DNA of 64,000 bases, taken from Brachybacterium equifaecis (GTDB lineage Bacteria; Actinomycetota; Actinomycetes; Actinomycetales; Dermabacteraceae). Where the stretch lies: assembly GCF_023509525.1 (NCBI RefSeq), contig NZ_JAKNCJ010000001.1, positions 1 through 64,000 of the forward strand. The letters run 5' to 3'. This document shows positions 32,482 through 39,799 of the stretch, one piece after another. The stretch's first letter is position 1. Every line of letters starts with the position of its first letter. The notes below the pieces were generated by a model that was given only the letters and a program-made list of their open reading frames with translations, did no database searches and was not told the DNA's origin. Position numbers and translations under genes: made by a program.

Positions 32482-32952
32482 TCAGGCGGTGACGCTCCCC
32501 CACTGCGCGCGCTGCTCGAGGAATGCGCGCGCGGCGGCCTGCGCGCCCTCGAGCGTGTGGTGGGCGCCCCAGCCGCACTGGATCTCATTGGCCGCCGGCA
32601 CTTCGCTCGCCTCCAGCACGTCGCGCAGCGTCGCCTCGAGCACCGGCGCGAAGTCCTCCGGGGTGTGCTCGCCGACGAGCAGGGCGTAGAAGCCGGTGCG
32701 GCAGCCCATCGGGGAGACGTCGATGACGGCATCGGTGTGGTTGCGCATGTGCTCGGCCATGAGGTGCTCGAGCGAATGCACCACGTCGCTGTCGAGCGCG
32801 GAGACGTTCGGCTGGGTGAAGCGCACGTCGAACTTCGTCAGCACATCGCCCTGCGGGAGGGTCTTGGAATCCGCGATGCGGATGTACGGAGCGACGACGG
32901 TGCGGTGGTCGAGGTTGAAGCTCTCGACGTTCATGCGGGGCTGCTCGGTCAC
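32482..32952 (-). CDS. luxS: S-ribosylhomocysteine lyase, autoinducer-2 synthesis
   Basis: A 156-residue LuxS that cleaves S-ribosylhomocysteine to homocysteine and DPD, the precursor of autoinducer-2. Metal ligands are the HSLEH motif at residues 59-63 and Cys126 in NEIQCGWGAHH; the catalytic cysteine is Cys84 in VSPMGCRTGFY. The GTG at 32952 has AGGAGG 7 bases upstream. A TAGGCT -10 candidate lies at 32994-32989, and an 8-base tandem array lies just upstream of that. The enzyme implies SAH recycling through Pfs (MTA/SAH nucleosidase), which is not in the window. Confidence 0.95.
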   Translation of the reverse strand: MTEQPRMNVESFNLDHRTVVAPYIRIADSKTLPQGDVLTKFDVRFTQPNVSALDSDVVHSLEHLMAEHMRNHTDAVIDVSPMGCRTGFYALLVGEHTPEDFAPVLEATLRDVLEASEVPAANEIQCGWGAHHTLEGAQAAARAFLEQRAQWGSVTA

Positions 32953-33022
32953 TGGGGTGCCTCCTCGGGCATCTCGGGGATGCCGACGAGCCTAGCGGGG
33001 CGAGCTCGGCCCCTCCTGCGCT

Positions 33023-33098
33023 GCGGTGCAGCGGTGCAGCGGTCCCGCGGTGCCGCGGTGCAGCGGTGCCGCGGTGCCGCGGTGCCGCGGTGCCGCGG
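33023..33098. repeat. Tandem 8-base repeat upstream of luxS
   Basis: Nine consecutive copies of an 8-base unit, GCGGTGCC or its variants GCGGTGCA and GCGGTCCC, plus a partial tenth copy. The last four full copies are identical. The array lies 71-146 bases before the luxS start, just upstream of its likely promoter, and downstream of the LysR-effector-domain gene stop at 33142. Confidence 0.93.
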
Positions 33099-33141
33099 AC
33101 GAGCCCATCCCCGCGGGAGACGTTCCGACCCGTTGCCCTGC

Positions 33142-33993
33142 TCAGCCGCCATTGCGCCCCGAGCGGCCGGTCCTGCCGCGGACCGTGCCCACGAACTCCT
33201 GGCGGGCATCGTCGTCTGCCGCGCGAGGCCAGACGATCGCGATCTGCGTCGGCTCCGCATCGGTGATGACACGGTGCACGGCATCCTTGCGATGGTGCAG
33301 CCGGGCGAGCGAGAGCGGGAGCCGGGTGAAGCCCGCGCCGGTGGCGGCGACCTCCACGCGCTCCTCCGCGTCGTCGAGATGGCGGGGAAGGATCTCGGTC
33401 TCGCCCTCGAGGTCCGCGAGGAGGATCTCCCCGTGCAGGCTCAGCAGGTGCTCATCGCCCATGAGGGCCACGGGCTGCTCCTCCCACAGCGGCACGATGT
33501 GGAGGTCCGCCGCGGTCAGCGCAGCCGGTGCGCCGGTCGCTTCCGGGTCGACGCCCTTCGAATCGGAGACCGGCGCATCAGTGCCCTGCGCACCGGCACC
33601 CTGCGCACCGGCACCCTCCATGAGCGGGAGGCGCACGAAGCACATGTCCACGCGGCCTTCGGCGAGCGCAGAGAGCTGCTCGGACAGCGCCAGCGGATGC
33701 AGCTCGAGCCAGGCGGTGCGCGGGGCGGTCTTCCAGCGGCGCATGAAGCGATCGGGCTCGACGCCGGGGATGAACCCGACGCGCAGGATCTGCTGGATCG
33801 TGGTGATCGGGGGCTTCGCCTTCTGCCGCGGGCGGCCCTGGCCCCCTGCCTTCCCGCTGCCGGCCGCACCGCGGGCGCTGCCGCCCCCCTTCTTCGCGCT
33901 GCCCGCTCTCGAGGCGCCGGACTTCGATGCGCCGGCACCCTGGCCCCGCGTCGAGCTGGTGCGACGGCTGCCTGAGGATCCCCGCGATGTCAT
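33142..33993 (-). CDS. LysR substrate-binding-domain protein lacking the HTH
   Basis: A 283-residue protein whose residues about 65-275 resemble the LysR effector-binding domain: ILRVGFIPGVEPDRFMRRW, then LSEQLSALAEGRVDMCFVRLP and LHIVPLWEEQPVALMGDEHLL. The usual N-terminal winged helix is missing; instead there is a basic, Ser/Gly/Arg/Lys-rich tail of about 60 residues that may be disordered or bind nucleic acid. An alanine/glycine insertion (GAGAQGAGAQG) interrupts the domain. HTH-less members of this group are known in actinobacteria. Whether it binds DNA or partners with another regulator is unknown. Confidence 0.75.
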   Translation of the reverse strand: MTSRGSSGSRRTSSTRGQGAGASKSGASRAGSAKKGGGSARGAAGSGKAGGQGRPRQKAKPPITTIQQILRVGFIPGVEPDRFMRRWKTAPRTAWLELHPLALSEQLSALAEGRVDMCFVRLPLMEGAGAQGAGAQGTDAPVSDSKGVDPEATGAPAALTAADLHIVPLWEEQPVALMGDEHLLSLHGEILLADLEGETEILPRHLDDAEERVEVAATGAGFTRLPLSLARLHHRKDAVHRVITDAEPTQIAIVWPRAADDDARQEFVGTVRGRTGRSGRNGG

Positions 33994-34242
33994 GCGCCCA
34001 GGATACGGGGCCGCCCGCGGCGCAGTCCTCGCCTTCCCCGCCTGCCCGCCTGCCCGCCCTGCCGGCACGCTGGGCGACGCGAACTGCCGCCTTGCGGCCC
34101 ATTGAGGTACCTTTCCGGCGCACGAATGATACGTGAGCGGGCCTGACGCCGAGGCAGGCCACCGGCCAGTGCCGGCATCCCGCTGGGAGCGGGAGCGCGC
34201 CGCCGGAAGCGGGTGTGCTCTGCCAAGCCGAACCTGGACAGA
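33994..34242. other. Intergenic region upstream of LysR-like gene
   Basis: About 250 bases between the LysR-like gene and the tRNA-Ala terminator. No convincing gene is present; the short frames show no family features. It contains a somewhat AT-rich stretch at 34105-34135 that may include a promoter, but no clear -35/-10 pair is seen. Confidence 0.4.
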
Positions 34243-34274
34243 CGAAAGGCCCCCGCCGAAGCGGAGGCCTTTCG
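34243..34274 (-). terminator. Hairpin after tRNA-Ala
   Basis: CGAAAGGCC and GGCCTTTCG pair, with a smaller CCG-CCGAAG-CGG stem inside. It lies 30 bases beyond the tRNA-Ala 3' end on the same strand. Confidence 0.8.
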
Positions 34275-34303
34275 CACGAGTCACTGTCTCACGGTTTCTC
34301 GAG

Positions 34304-34376
34304 TGGAGCTTAGGGGAATCGAACCCCTGACCTTTTCATTGCGAACGAAACGCTCTACCAACTGAGCTAAAGCCCC
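34304..34376 (-). tRNA. tRNA-Ala (anticodon CGC)
   Basis: The complement folds as a 73-base cloverleaf: acceptor GGGGCTT/AAGCTCC, D-arm GCTC-AGTTGGTA-GAGC, anticodon stem TTTCG/TGAAA with loop TTCGCAA giving anticodon CGC, and T-arm AGGGG-TTCGATT-CCCCT. The acceptor has the G3-U70 wobble pair that marks alanine tRNAs, which supports Ala over the alternative reading GCA. CCA is not encoded. TAGGCT about 20 bases upstream could be its -10. It reads GCG, abundant in this genome. Confidence 0.92.
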
Positions 34377-34480
34377 ATGCCGCCGGAGCGACCCGACAAG
34401 CCTAGCACCACCGCGCGAGTGCGCCGGCCCCTGGGCGGGGCGCTGGATCAGGATCACATCCCAGCGCCCGCCCGGGCGCC

Positions 34481-35416
34481 TCAGGCGCGACGTCGGGCGA
34501 GGACCTCGTTGAGGTTCAGCTCCACGACGGGTGCGGGCTCGCTCTGCGCCGCATCCTCGCGCAGCGCCTCATCGCGATCCTCGCTCTCGGTCTCGAGCGG
34601 GACCGAGAGCCCGGCCACGCTGCGGCGGTGCGCCGCGTGGCGGGTGGCGAGGTCTTCGACGTCGCCGCGCAGGCTGTACGCCGGGCGCGGCACGGGGCGG
34701 GGGGTCCACTCCCCGGGAGCGAGGACCTGCTCCGCAGCAGCCTCGACTTCTTCACCGAGGGCGCTTGCCCGGTTCGCCTGCGCCGCAGCGCCGTCGGCCG
34801 GGACTCGGCTGACGCGCACGGAGCCGCCCTCGTGGGGCCCGCTCGCGAGCGCCTCGCCGGCGCTCGGCGAGACGGCGGGCTGGGCCGATGCGGGGTGCTG
34901 GCGGCGGGCCTCGGCGCGGGAGGCGGCGCGCAGCGTCATCGCGCGGCTGCGGCGCTCCAGCTCGGCGCGCCGCAGGCCCACCAGGTACACGCCGAGCACA
35001 GCCGCGCACACGACCGCGCTCCACCACGGCACCATCCCCGCCAGGGAGAGTCCGGCGAGCGCGATCGTGCCCACGACCAGCACCAGCAGGACGGCCATGA
35101 GCATCCGGCGTGCGGTCACGTTCTCGGAGAGGCTGCCCACGCGGGTGCCGGGGTCCTCCTCGAAGCGCGGGCGGCGTGTGGGATCGGCGGGCCGCAGGAG
35201 CATGCGGTCTTCGGTCATGGGACTCACCTCATGTGCTCGGGGAAGGGTGCGAATCGCCGCAGAGAGATCCCTGGCGGTGGCCGATTCTCGAGAGCGCTCC
35301 ACCTGGTGCGCCGCGCCCATCACGTCCCTGCGCGCCGCGGTGCGCGGAACGGCGTAGCCGATCCACAGCAGCAGCAGGAGGGCGATGAGCACTGCCCCGA
35401 GGTTGAAGTTCTCCAC
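34481..35416 (-). CDS. SepX/GlpR-like divisome membrane protein
   Basis: A 311-residue protein with one N-terminal membrane segment (about 7-22, LGAVLIALLLLLWIGYAVP), a cytoplasmic stretch with RRPRFEEDPGTRVG, two further helices (about 104-122 and 128-146), and a long C-terminal disordered region. This topology, the WIGYAVPRTAARRD start and the adjacent rimJ/5-FCL genes match SepX of Streptomyces and GlpR of Corynebacterium, which link division and elongation machinery. The GTG start follows TAGTGT (35428-35423) by six bases with no ribosome-binding site. Assignment rests on architecture and context. Confidence 0.75.
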   Translation of the reverse strand: MENFNLGAVLIALLLLLWIGYAVPRTAARRDVMGAAHQVERSRESATARDLSAAIRTLPRAHEVSPMTEDRMLLRPADPTRRPRFEEDPGTRVGSLSENVTARRMLMAVLLVLVVGTIALAGLSLAGMVPWWSAVVCAAVLGVYLVGLRRAELERRSRAMTLRAASRAEARRQHPASAQPAVSPSAGEALASGPHEGGSVRVSRVPADGAAAQANRASALGEEVEAAAEQVLAPGEWTPRPVPRPAYSLRGDVEDLATRHAAHRRSVAGLSVPLETESEDRDEALREDAAQSEPAPVVELNLNEVLARRRA

Positions 35417-35432
35417 ACCTGCACACTAATGA

Positions 35433-35442
35433 CACAGCTGTG
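35433..35442. promoter_or_regulatory. Palindrome in the sepX/glpR promoter region
   Basis: CACAGCTGTG is a perfect 10-base palindrome lying 5 bases upstream of the likely -10 (TAGTGT), in the 36-base gap after rimJ. It overlaps the spacer or -35 position and could be an operator, but a chance occurrence is possible. Confidence 0.3.
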
Positions 35443-35452
35443 ATTCCCCTGC

Positions 35453-36091
35453 TCACGACGCGCCCGGGTGTCCGTTTCCGTCCGAGTGATGTTCGGCCAG
35501 ATAGCGGCGCAGCACTCCCCTGCCGCTCGCGTCGGTGGCGACCTCCTCGGCCGTGAGCGCGAAGGAGAGGTGATCGCGGAAGGCGCCGTCCACGTGGATG
35601 AACGCGCGGCGCAGGCCCTCCTCGCGCAGATGCAGCTTCTCGGCCACCCGCAGGCTGGCCGCATTCTCCGGGCGGATGTTCACCTCGATGCGGTGTAGCC
35701 CGGCCTCGGCGAAGAGGTGGTCTGCCAGCAGCGCCACCGCGCGCGGGGCGATGCCCGCACCGACGTGCGCACTGCCGACCCAGTAGCCGATCACGGCGCT
35801 GGACTGCGGGCCGTAGAGGATCGGGGAGGCGCTGACCTGTCCGAGGATCGCGCCCCGCCGCGTGATGAGCAGGGGGATCATCGCTCGTGCGCGGGCCTGC
35901 TGGTGCGTCCAGCGCAGCAGCGTCGCGAACGGCGGCCGGGCGCGATCGCCCACTGGGTCCGTGGCATCCCAGGCCCGCAGCCAGTCCCGGTTCTCGGCGA
36001 GGAGCGCTTCGAACGCACGGCGATCCCGCCTGCGCAGCGGGCGCAGCAGCAGGTCGCCGTCGGTGAGCTCGAGGGGCCAGGGGGAAGGCAT
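35453..36091 (-). CDS. GNAT N-acetyltransferase, RimJ/RimL-like
   Basis: A 212-residue GNAT-fold protein of the family that acetylates N-termini of ribosomal or other proteins. It shows DGDLLLRPLRRRDRRAFEALL at the start, the acetyl-CoA region IGYWVGSAHVGAGIAPRAV, and LHRIEVNIRPENAASLRVAEK, typical of RimJ/RimL. The ATG at 36091 is six bases from TACGAT (36103-36098), suggesting a leaderless mRNA. It precedes sepX/glpR and diverges from 5-FCL by about 50 bases, a conserved actinobacterial arrangement. The true substrate is unknown. Confidence 0.85.
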   Translation of the reverse strand: MPSPWPLELTDGDLLLRPLRRRDRRAFEALLAENRDWLRAWDATDPVGDRARPPFATLLRWTHQQARARAMIPLLITRRGAILGQVSASPILYGPQSSAVIGYWVGSAHVGAGIAPRAVALLADHLFAEAGLHRIEVNIRPENAASLRVAEKLHLREEGLRRAFIHVDGAFRDHLSFALTAEEVATDASGRGVLRRYLAEHHSDGNGHPGAS

Positions 36092-36140
36092 CTGCAGATC
36101 GTAGCCACCGCGACGGAGGAGGCGGTGCCATGCTGGGTGC

Positions 36141-36797
36141 ATGCACACTGACCCCCCTCTCTCGTGGAGCGCCGCATCCCCGGCAGAGGTCGCCGACGCC
36201 AAGCGCGACCTGCGCACCCGCCTGCGCGCCCAGCGCGCCGAGGCGAGCTCCCGCAGATCCGCTCGCGAGGCGGATGAGCTCGCCTCTGCCGCTCCGACGC
36301 TCCTGGGGCTCGCCCGAGTCTCGGCGCGAGACGGAGGTCCCCTGCGGATCGCTGCGTTCGACCCCACGCCGCGCGAGCCCGACGTGCACGCGCTTCTGGC
36401 GGCTCTGGCGGAGGCGGGCGCCGAGCTGGTGCTGCCGCTCGATGGCGGGGATGAGCTGGACTGGGCCGCGTGGGACGCGCGCAGCGCGCTGGCGGACTCT
36501 CCCGCTCGCGGTTTCGGGCGGGAGCCGCGAGGGCCCCGGCTAGGCCCCTCGGCACTCGCCGGAGCCGCGCTGGTGCTCGCTCCTGCCCTCGCCGTGGACC
36601 GCAGCGGGATGCGCCTCGGCCATGGCCGAGGCCTCTACGACCGGGCGCTCCTGCACGCTCCGGCCGACGCCCCTGTGATCGCAGTCGTCCATCCGTGGGA
36701 GGTGCTCGAGCACCGCCGGGTCCCCGTCGAGCCTCACGATCGGCCCGTGAGCGGCGCCCTCACCACGGGCGGCCTCGAGGGTCTGCCCCGCCCCTGA
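36141..36797 (+). CDS. 5-formyltetrahydrofolate cyclo-ligase
   Basis: A 218-residue enzyme that converts 5-formyl-THF to 5,10-methenyl-THF with ATP. It has AEVADAKRDLRTRLRAQRAE near the start and the C-terminal signature LAVDRSGMRLGHGRGLYDRAL, the glycine-rich nucleotide and folate-binding block. The N-terminal two-thirds are weakly conserved, as usual. It diverges from rimJ and is followed by fmdB after 95 bases. It works in the same folate pool as the fol genes at the right end of the window. Confidence 0.88.
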   Translation: MHTDPPLSWSAASPAEVADAKRDLRTRLRAQRAEASSRRSAREADELASAAPTLLGLARVSARDGGPLRIAAFDPTPREPDVHALLAALAEAGAELVLPLDGGDELDWAAWDARSALADSPARGFGREPRGPRLGPSALAGAALVLAPALAVDRSGMRLGHGRGLYDRALLHAPADAPVIAVVHPWEVLEHRRVPVEPHDRPVSGALTTGGLEGLPRP

Positions 36798-36892
36798 GCT
36801 CTCCGACGAGGCCGGCCCCGACGGTATTGTTCTTCGCGATCATGCTGCGCGGCGCTCACCGAGCGCCCGCCGACCCCTGAAGGAGCGGCCCC

Positions 36893-37261
36893 GTGCCCAC
36901 GTACGCCTACGCCTGCAAGAACTGCGGCCATCGCTTCGAGAAGTACCAGAGCTTCAGCGAGGACTCCCTGGTGACGTGCCCCGAATGCAGCCAGGACTCC
37001 CTGCGGAAGGTCTTCGACAGCGTGGGCGTCGTCTTCAAGGGCTCAGGCTTCTACTCGACCGACTCCGCGAAGTCGACCTCGGCAGGCCATGCGGGCAAGA
37101 GCGCGGGCTCCTCGGACGGCGCCTCGGGGACGGACTCCTCCTCGAGCGCGACGGGCGAGAGCACCGGCGCGTCCTCCGCGGCGCCGGCGGCGAGCTCCTC
37201 GAGCGCCCCTGCGGCGTCCTCCTCGACCTCGGCATCAGGGTCCTCCTCCGCCGATTCCTGA
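36893..37261 (+). CDS. FmdB-family zinc ribbon protein
   Basis: A 122-residue protein with an N-terminal zinc ribbon: PTYAYACKNCGHRFEKYQSF and LVTCPECSQDSLRKVF hold two CxxC pairs. FVFKGSGFYSTD-type sequence follows, as in all FmdB proteins. The C-terminal 60 residues are a serine/alanine low-complexity tail. GTG start with AAGGAG 8 bases upstream. The FmdB family has no settled biochemical role in actinobacteria. Position between 5-FCL and the SAF-domain/mscL genes is conserved. Confidence 0.9.
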   Translation: MPTYAYACKNCGHRFEKYQSFSEDSLVTCPECSQDSLRKVFDSVGVVFKGSGFYSTDSAKSTSAGHAGKSAGSSDGASGTDSSSSATGESTGASSAAPAASSSSAPAASSSTSASGSSSADS

Positions 37262-37425
37262 GGCGACCCTCTCGGCTCCCCGGCGCCAGTCCCTCGGCCC
37301 CGGCCGCCAGGCCCGGTCGCTCGGTGTTGGACGCTGTGCGCTGTGCGAACCCTCCCCTGAGCGCGCTGTCCACAGCGCACCGCAGGAGCCGCCCGGGAAA
37401 GGCGGCCCGGACGTAGCGTCGCAGG

Positions 37426-38073
37426 ATGCTCCTGCGCCTGCGCTCCCTGCTCCCGCACCTCCGCCGCGCCGCCCGGCGCCGGCGACGCCTGCTCGGCGTC
37501 CTCCTGACCGCCGGGCTCCTCGCGATCGCCGTGCCCAGCGTCCTGCCCGAGCGCAGTCCCCAGGCGGGAGTCGTCCAGGCCGCGCGGCCGCTGGAGCGGG
37601 GCCATGTCCTCGACGCCTCCGATCTGCGCACGGTGCAGATCCCCCGGGCGCTCGTCCCTCCGGGGTCCGGCACCGACCCCTCCGCTCTCATCGGACTCCG
37701 TCTCCCCTCTCCCCTCCACGAGGGGGACATCCTGCGCCCGGAGGAGCTCGCCGCCGAGGCCGCCGCACCGGATACCCGCGGGCTCGCCCAGCTGGTCCTG
37801 CCCGTCGATCCCTCGCTGCGCGAGCGGCTCGTGCCCGGGGACGCGCTCAGCATCGTGCTCTCCACGCCCGATCCGGGGCAGACCCTCGTCGTCGACGCGG
37901 TGGTCGTGGACGTCCCTGTGGCCGCCGCCACTGCCGACGGCGGGGAGCTCTGGGCGGAAAGCGGATCTGGATCACAGGGCACCGCCGTGATCGTGGGAAT
38001 CGCACCACACAATGCCCGTGACGTCGCCTACGCCACGCACGAGGGCTGGTTTCTGATCACTTTCATCGACTAG
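37426..38073 (+). CDS. SAF-domain protein (CpaB/flagellar P-ring-like)
   Basis: A 215-residue protein with a basic N-terminus, one membrane segment (about 23-40, LLGVLLTAGLLAIAVPSVL) and an extracytoplasmic SAF domain: VVQAARPLERGHVLDASDLRTVQIPR contains the typical AxRPLxxGxxLxxxDL pattern. Similar proteins in actinobacteria precede mscL; some are annotated RcpC/CpaB, but no pilus genes are present. TAGCGT (37414-37419) lies six bases before the ATG, suggesting a leaderless mRNA. Function is not established. Confidence 0.8.
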   Translation: MLLRLRSLLPHLRRAARRRRRLLGVLLTAGLLAIAVPSVLPERSPQAGVVQAARPLERGHVLDASDLRTVQIPRALVPPGSGTDPSALIGLRLPSPLHEGDILRPEELAAEAAAPDTRGLAQLVLPVDPSLRERLVPGDALSIVLSTPDPGQTLVVDAVVVDVPVAAATADGGELWAESGSGSQGTAVIVGIAPHNARDVAYATHEGWFLITFID

Positions 38074-38167
38074 CGTCCGAATCGTGAGGGACCCGGCCGC
38101 GACGGCCGGCCCCGCCATTCCCGCCCCCGAAGAGGCTCGCGCTCCACGCGCAGACAAGGACATCCCC

Positions 38168-38584
38168 ATGAAGGGCTTCAAGGATTTCATCATGCAGGGC
38201 AACGTCATCGACCTCGCGGTCGGCGTCGTGATCGGCGGCGCGTTCACCGCGCTCGTCACCGCCTTCTCCGACAACATCATCAACCCCGTTCTCGCCGCCG
38301 CCGGCGGTGCGAACAACGTCGATGGCCTGGCATTCCGCATCTTCGCCGACAACCCGGCGACCGCCATCAACATCGGCGCCCTGATCACCGCGATCATCAC
38401 CTTCCTCATCACCGCTGCGGTCGTGTACTTCGTCTTCGTGATGCCGGTGGCCAAGGCTCGCCAGGCCGCTCGCGCTCGCCGCGGCCTGCCGGCCGAGGAG
38501 GAGTCCGCCGCTCCCGAGGACGTCGTGCTCCTCACCGAGATCCGCGACCTGCTCGCGACCCAGCAGGGTGGCACCCGCATCTGA
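38168..38584 (+). CDS. mscL: Large-conductance mechanosensitive channel
   Basis: A 138-residue MscL that opens under membrane tension to release solutes during hypo-osmotic shock. The N-terminal KGFKDFIMQGNVIDLAVGVV, pore helix GVVIGGAFTALVTAF, a short periplasmic loop, and the second helix ITAIITFLITAAVVYFVFV are as expected, ending in a basic then acidic C-terminal helix. AAGGA lies 9 bases before the ATG at 38168; a longer in-frame extension to 38084 lacks conservation. Confidence 0.95.
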   Translation: MKGFKDFIMQGNVIDLAVGVVIGGAFTALVTAFSDNIINPVLAAAGGANNVDGLAFRIFADNPATAINIGALITAIITFLITAAVVYFVFVMPVAKARQAARARRGLPAEEESAAPEDVVLLTEIRDLLATQQGGTRI

Positions 38585-38660
38585 TCCTCGTGCTCCTGCA
38601 GTCCGGCTGAATGCCGGATCTGCAGCGCAGGATCTCCAGGCAGGCATCTGCCGCACCGCG

Positions 38661-38690
38661 AGGGGCGGGACCGATATCGGTCCCGCCCCT
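38661..38690 (+). terminator. Perfect palindromic hairpin after mscL
   Basis: AGGGGCGGGACCGAT and its exact complement form a 30-base palindrome followed by TT, 76 bases past mscL. Confidence 0.8.
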
Positions 38691-38705
38691 TCGCCGTGCT
38701 CGGAG

Positions 38706-38809
38706 ACATCGGGCCGGGTGGCATCGGGCCCGGCGGCATCGAGCCGGTGGAATCCTGCCCGGCGGCATCGGGTCGGGTGGCATCGGACCCGGTGCGATCG
38801 TGCCCGGTG
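38706..38809. repeat. Degenerate 15-base tandem repeat upstream of mutY
   Basis: Seven units with period 15 (one of 14), consensus GCATCGGGCCCGGTG. The array ends 15 bases before the mutY start and runs into its likely -10 (TACGGT, 38813-38818). The reading frame that crosses it in mutY register has no conserved sequence. Confidence 0.88.
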
Positions 38810-38824
38810 GGATACGGTCCTGGG

Positions 38825-39793
38825 ATGCCCGCGCGCCCCGCTCCCCCTGCCCTGCAGAGCCATCTGCCCGAGGAGGCGACTGCAGCGGTGATCGCGTGGT
38901 TCGACCGCAGCGGGCGCGATCTGCCCTGGCGCCACCCGGACGCGAGCGCCTGGAGCATCCTCGTCTCCGAGATCATGCTGCAGCAGACCCCCGTCGTCCG
39001 CGTGCTGCCCCGGTGGCAGGAGTGGATGCGACGCTGGCCGGCCCCTGCCGATCTCGCCGCCGCGCCAACTGCCGAGGTGCTGCGAGCCTGGGACACCCTC
39101 GGCTACCCCCGGCGCGCACTGCGCCTCCAGGAGTGCGCGCGCGTGATCACCGAGCAGCACGGCGGGCAGGTGCCGCGCGGTCTCGAGGCGCTGCGCGCGC
39201 TGCCGGGCATCGGGGAGTACACCGCCGCCGCGATCACCGCCTTCGCCCACCACGGGCGCGCGGCCGTGGCGGATACGAACATCCGGCGGGTCCTCGTGCG
39301 CACGCTCGACGGCCACGCCCACCCCGGCCCCGCCCTCACGGCCCACCAGCGGGCGCTGACCGCCGCCTCCCTCCCGGAGGGCAGGGAGCAGTCCGTGCGC
39401 TGGAACCAGGCCGTGATGGAGCTGGGCGCGCTCGTGTGCACCGCACGCGCGCCGCGCTGCGAGGAGTGCCCTCTGCGCGAGCGGCACTGCAGGTGGTTCG
39501 CTGCGGGGCGCCCCGAGGGGACGGGCGCCCCCGCGCGCACGCAGGCGTTCGCCGGGACGGACCGCCAGCTGCGCGGCCAGATCATGGCGCTCCTGCGAAA
39601 GGGACCGGCAGGCCCCGAGGCCATCGCCGCTCTGGACCCGAACGATCCTGAGCGCGTGCGGCGATGCCGGGGCACCCTCGTCGCCGACGGCCTCGCGGTC
39701 GAGATCCCCCAGCAGCCGGCGGCCGGGGCTGCGGGCGAGGCTGCAGGCGACACTGAAAGCGCCGACCTCGCGGGCGGTCTGCGGCTTCCGTGA
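38825..39793 (+). CDS. mutY: A/G-specific adenine glycosylase
   Basis: A 322-residue HhH-GPD DNA glycosylase that removes adenine mispaired with 8-oxoguanine. Motifs: DLPWRHPDASAWSILVSEIM with the LQQT DNA-binding segment, helix-hairpin-helix ALPGIGEYTAAAITAF, the catalytic aspartate in AVADTNIRRVLVRTL, and a 4Fe-4S loop with cysteines spaced C-x6-C-x2-C-x5-C (CTARAPRCEECPLRERHC). TACGGT lies six bases before the ATG, so the mRNA may be leaderless; the longer frame to 38696 runs through repeats. The C-terminal 8-oxoG-recognition domain is short or absent. Confidence 0.92.
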   Translation: MPARPAPPALQSHLPEEATAAVIAWFDRSGRDLPWRHPDASAWSILVSEIMLQQTPVVRVLPRWQEWMRRWPAPADLAAAPTAEVLRAWDTLGYPRRALRLQECARVITEQHGGQVPRGLEALRALPGIGEYTAAAITAFAHHGRAAVADTNIRRVLVRTLDGHAHPGPALTAHQRALTAASLPEGREQSVRWNQAVMELGALVCTARAPRCEECPLRERHCRWFAAGRPEGTGAPARTQAFAGTDRQLRGQIMALLRKGPAGPEAIAALDPNDPERVRRCRGTLVADGLAVEIPQQPAAGAAGEAAGDTESADLAGGLRLP

Positions 39794-39799
39794 CGCCGC

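Noticed and set aside
33023..33098. CRISPR array
   Set aside because: The units are 8 bases in direct tandem without spacers, and there are no cas genes.
34304..34376. tRNA-Cys with anticodon GCA
   Set aside because: Shifting the loop by one base would read GCA, but the 7-base loop TTCGCAA places CGC at 34-36, and the G3-U70 pair identifies alanine.
34304..34480. Integration of an island at tRNA-Ala
   Set aside because: Both flanks are ordinary genes with host-like composition, and no repeated tRNA 3' end or integrase was seen.
38084..38167. N-terminal extension of MscL from 38084
   Set aside because: The extra 28 residues are not conserved, whereas the ATG at 38168 has a ribosome-binding site and yields the standard KGFKDFI start.
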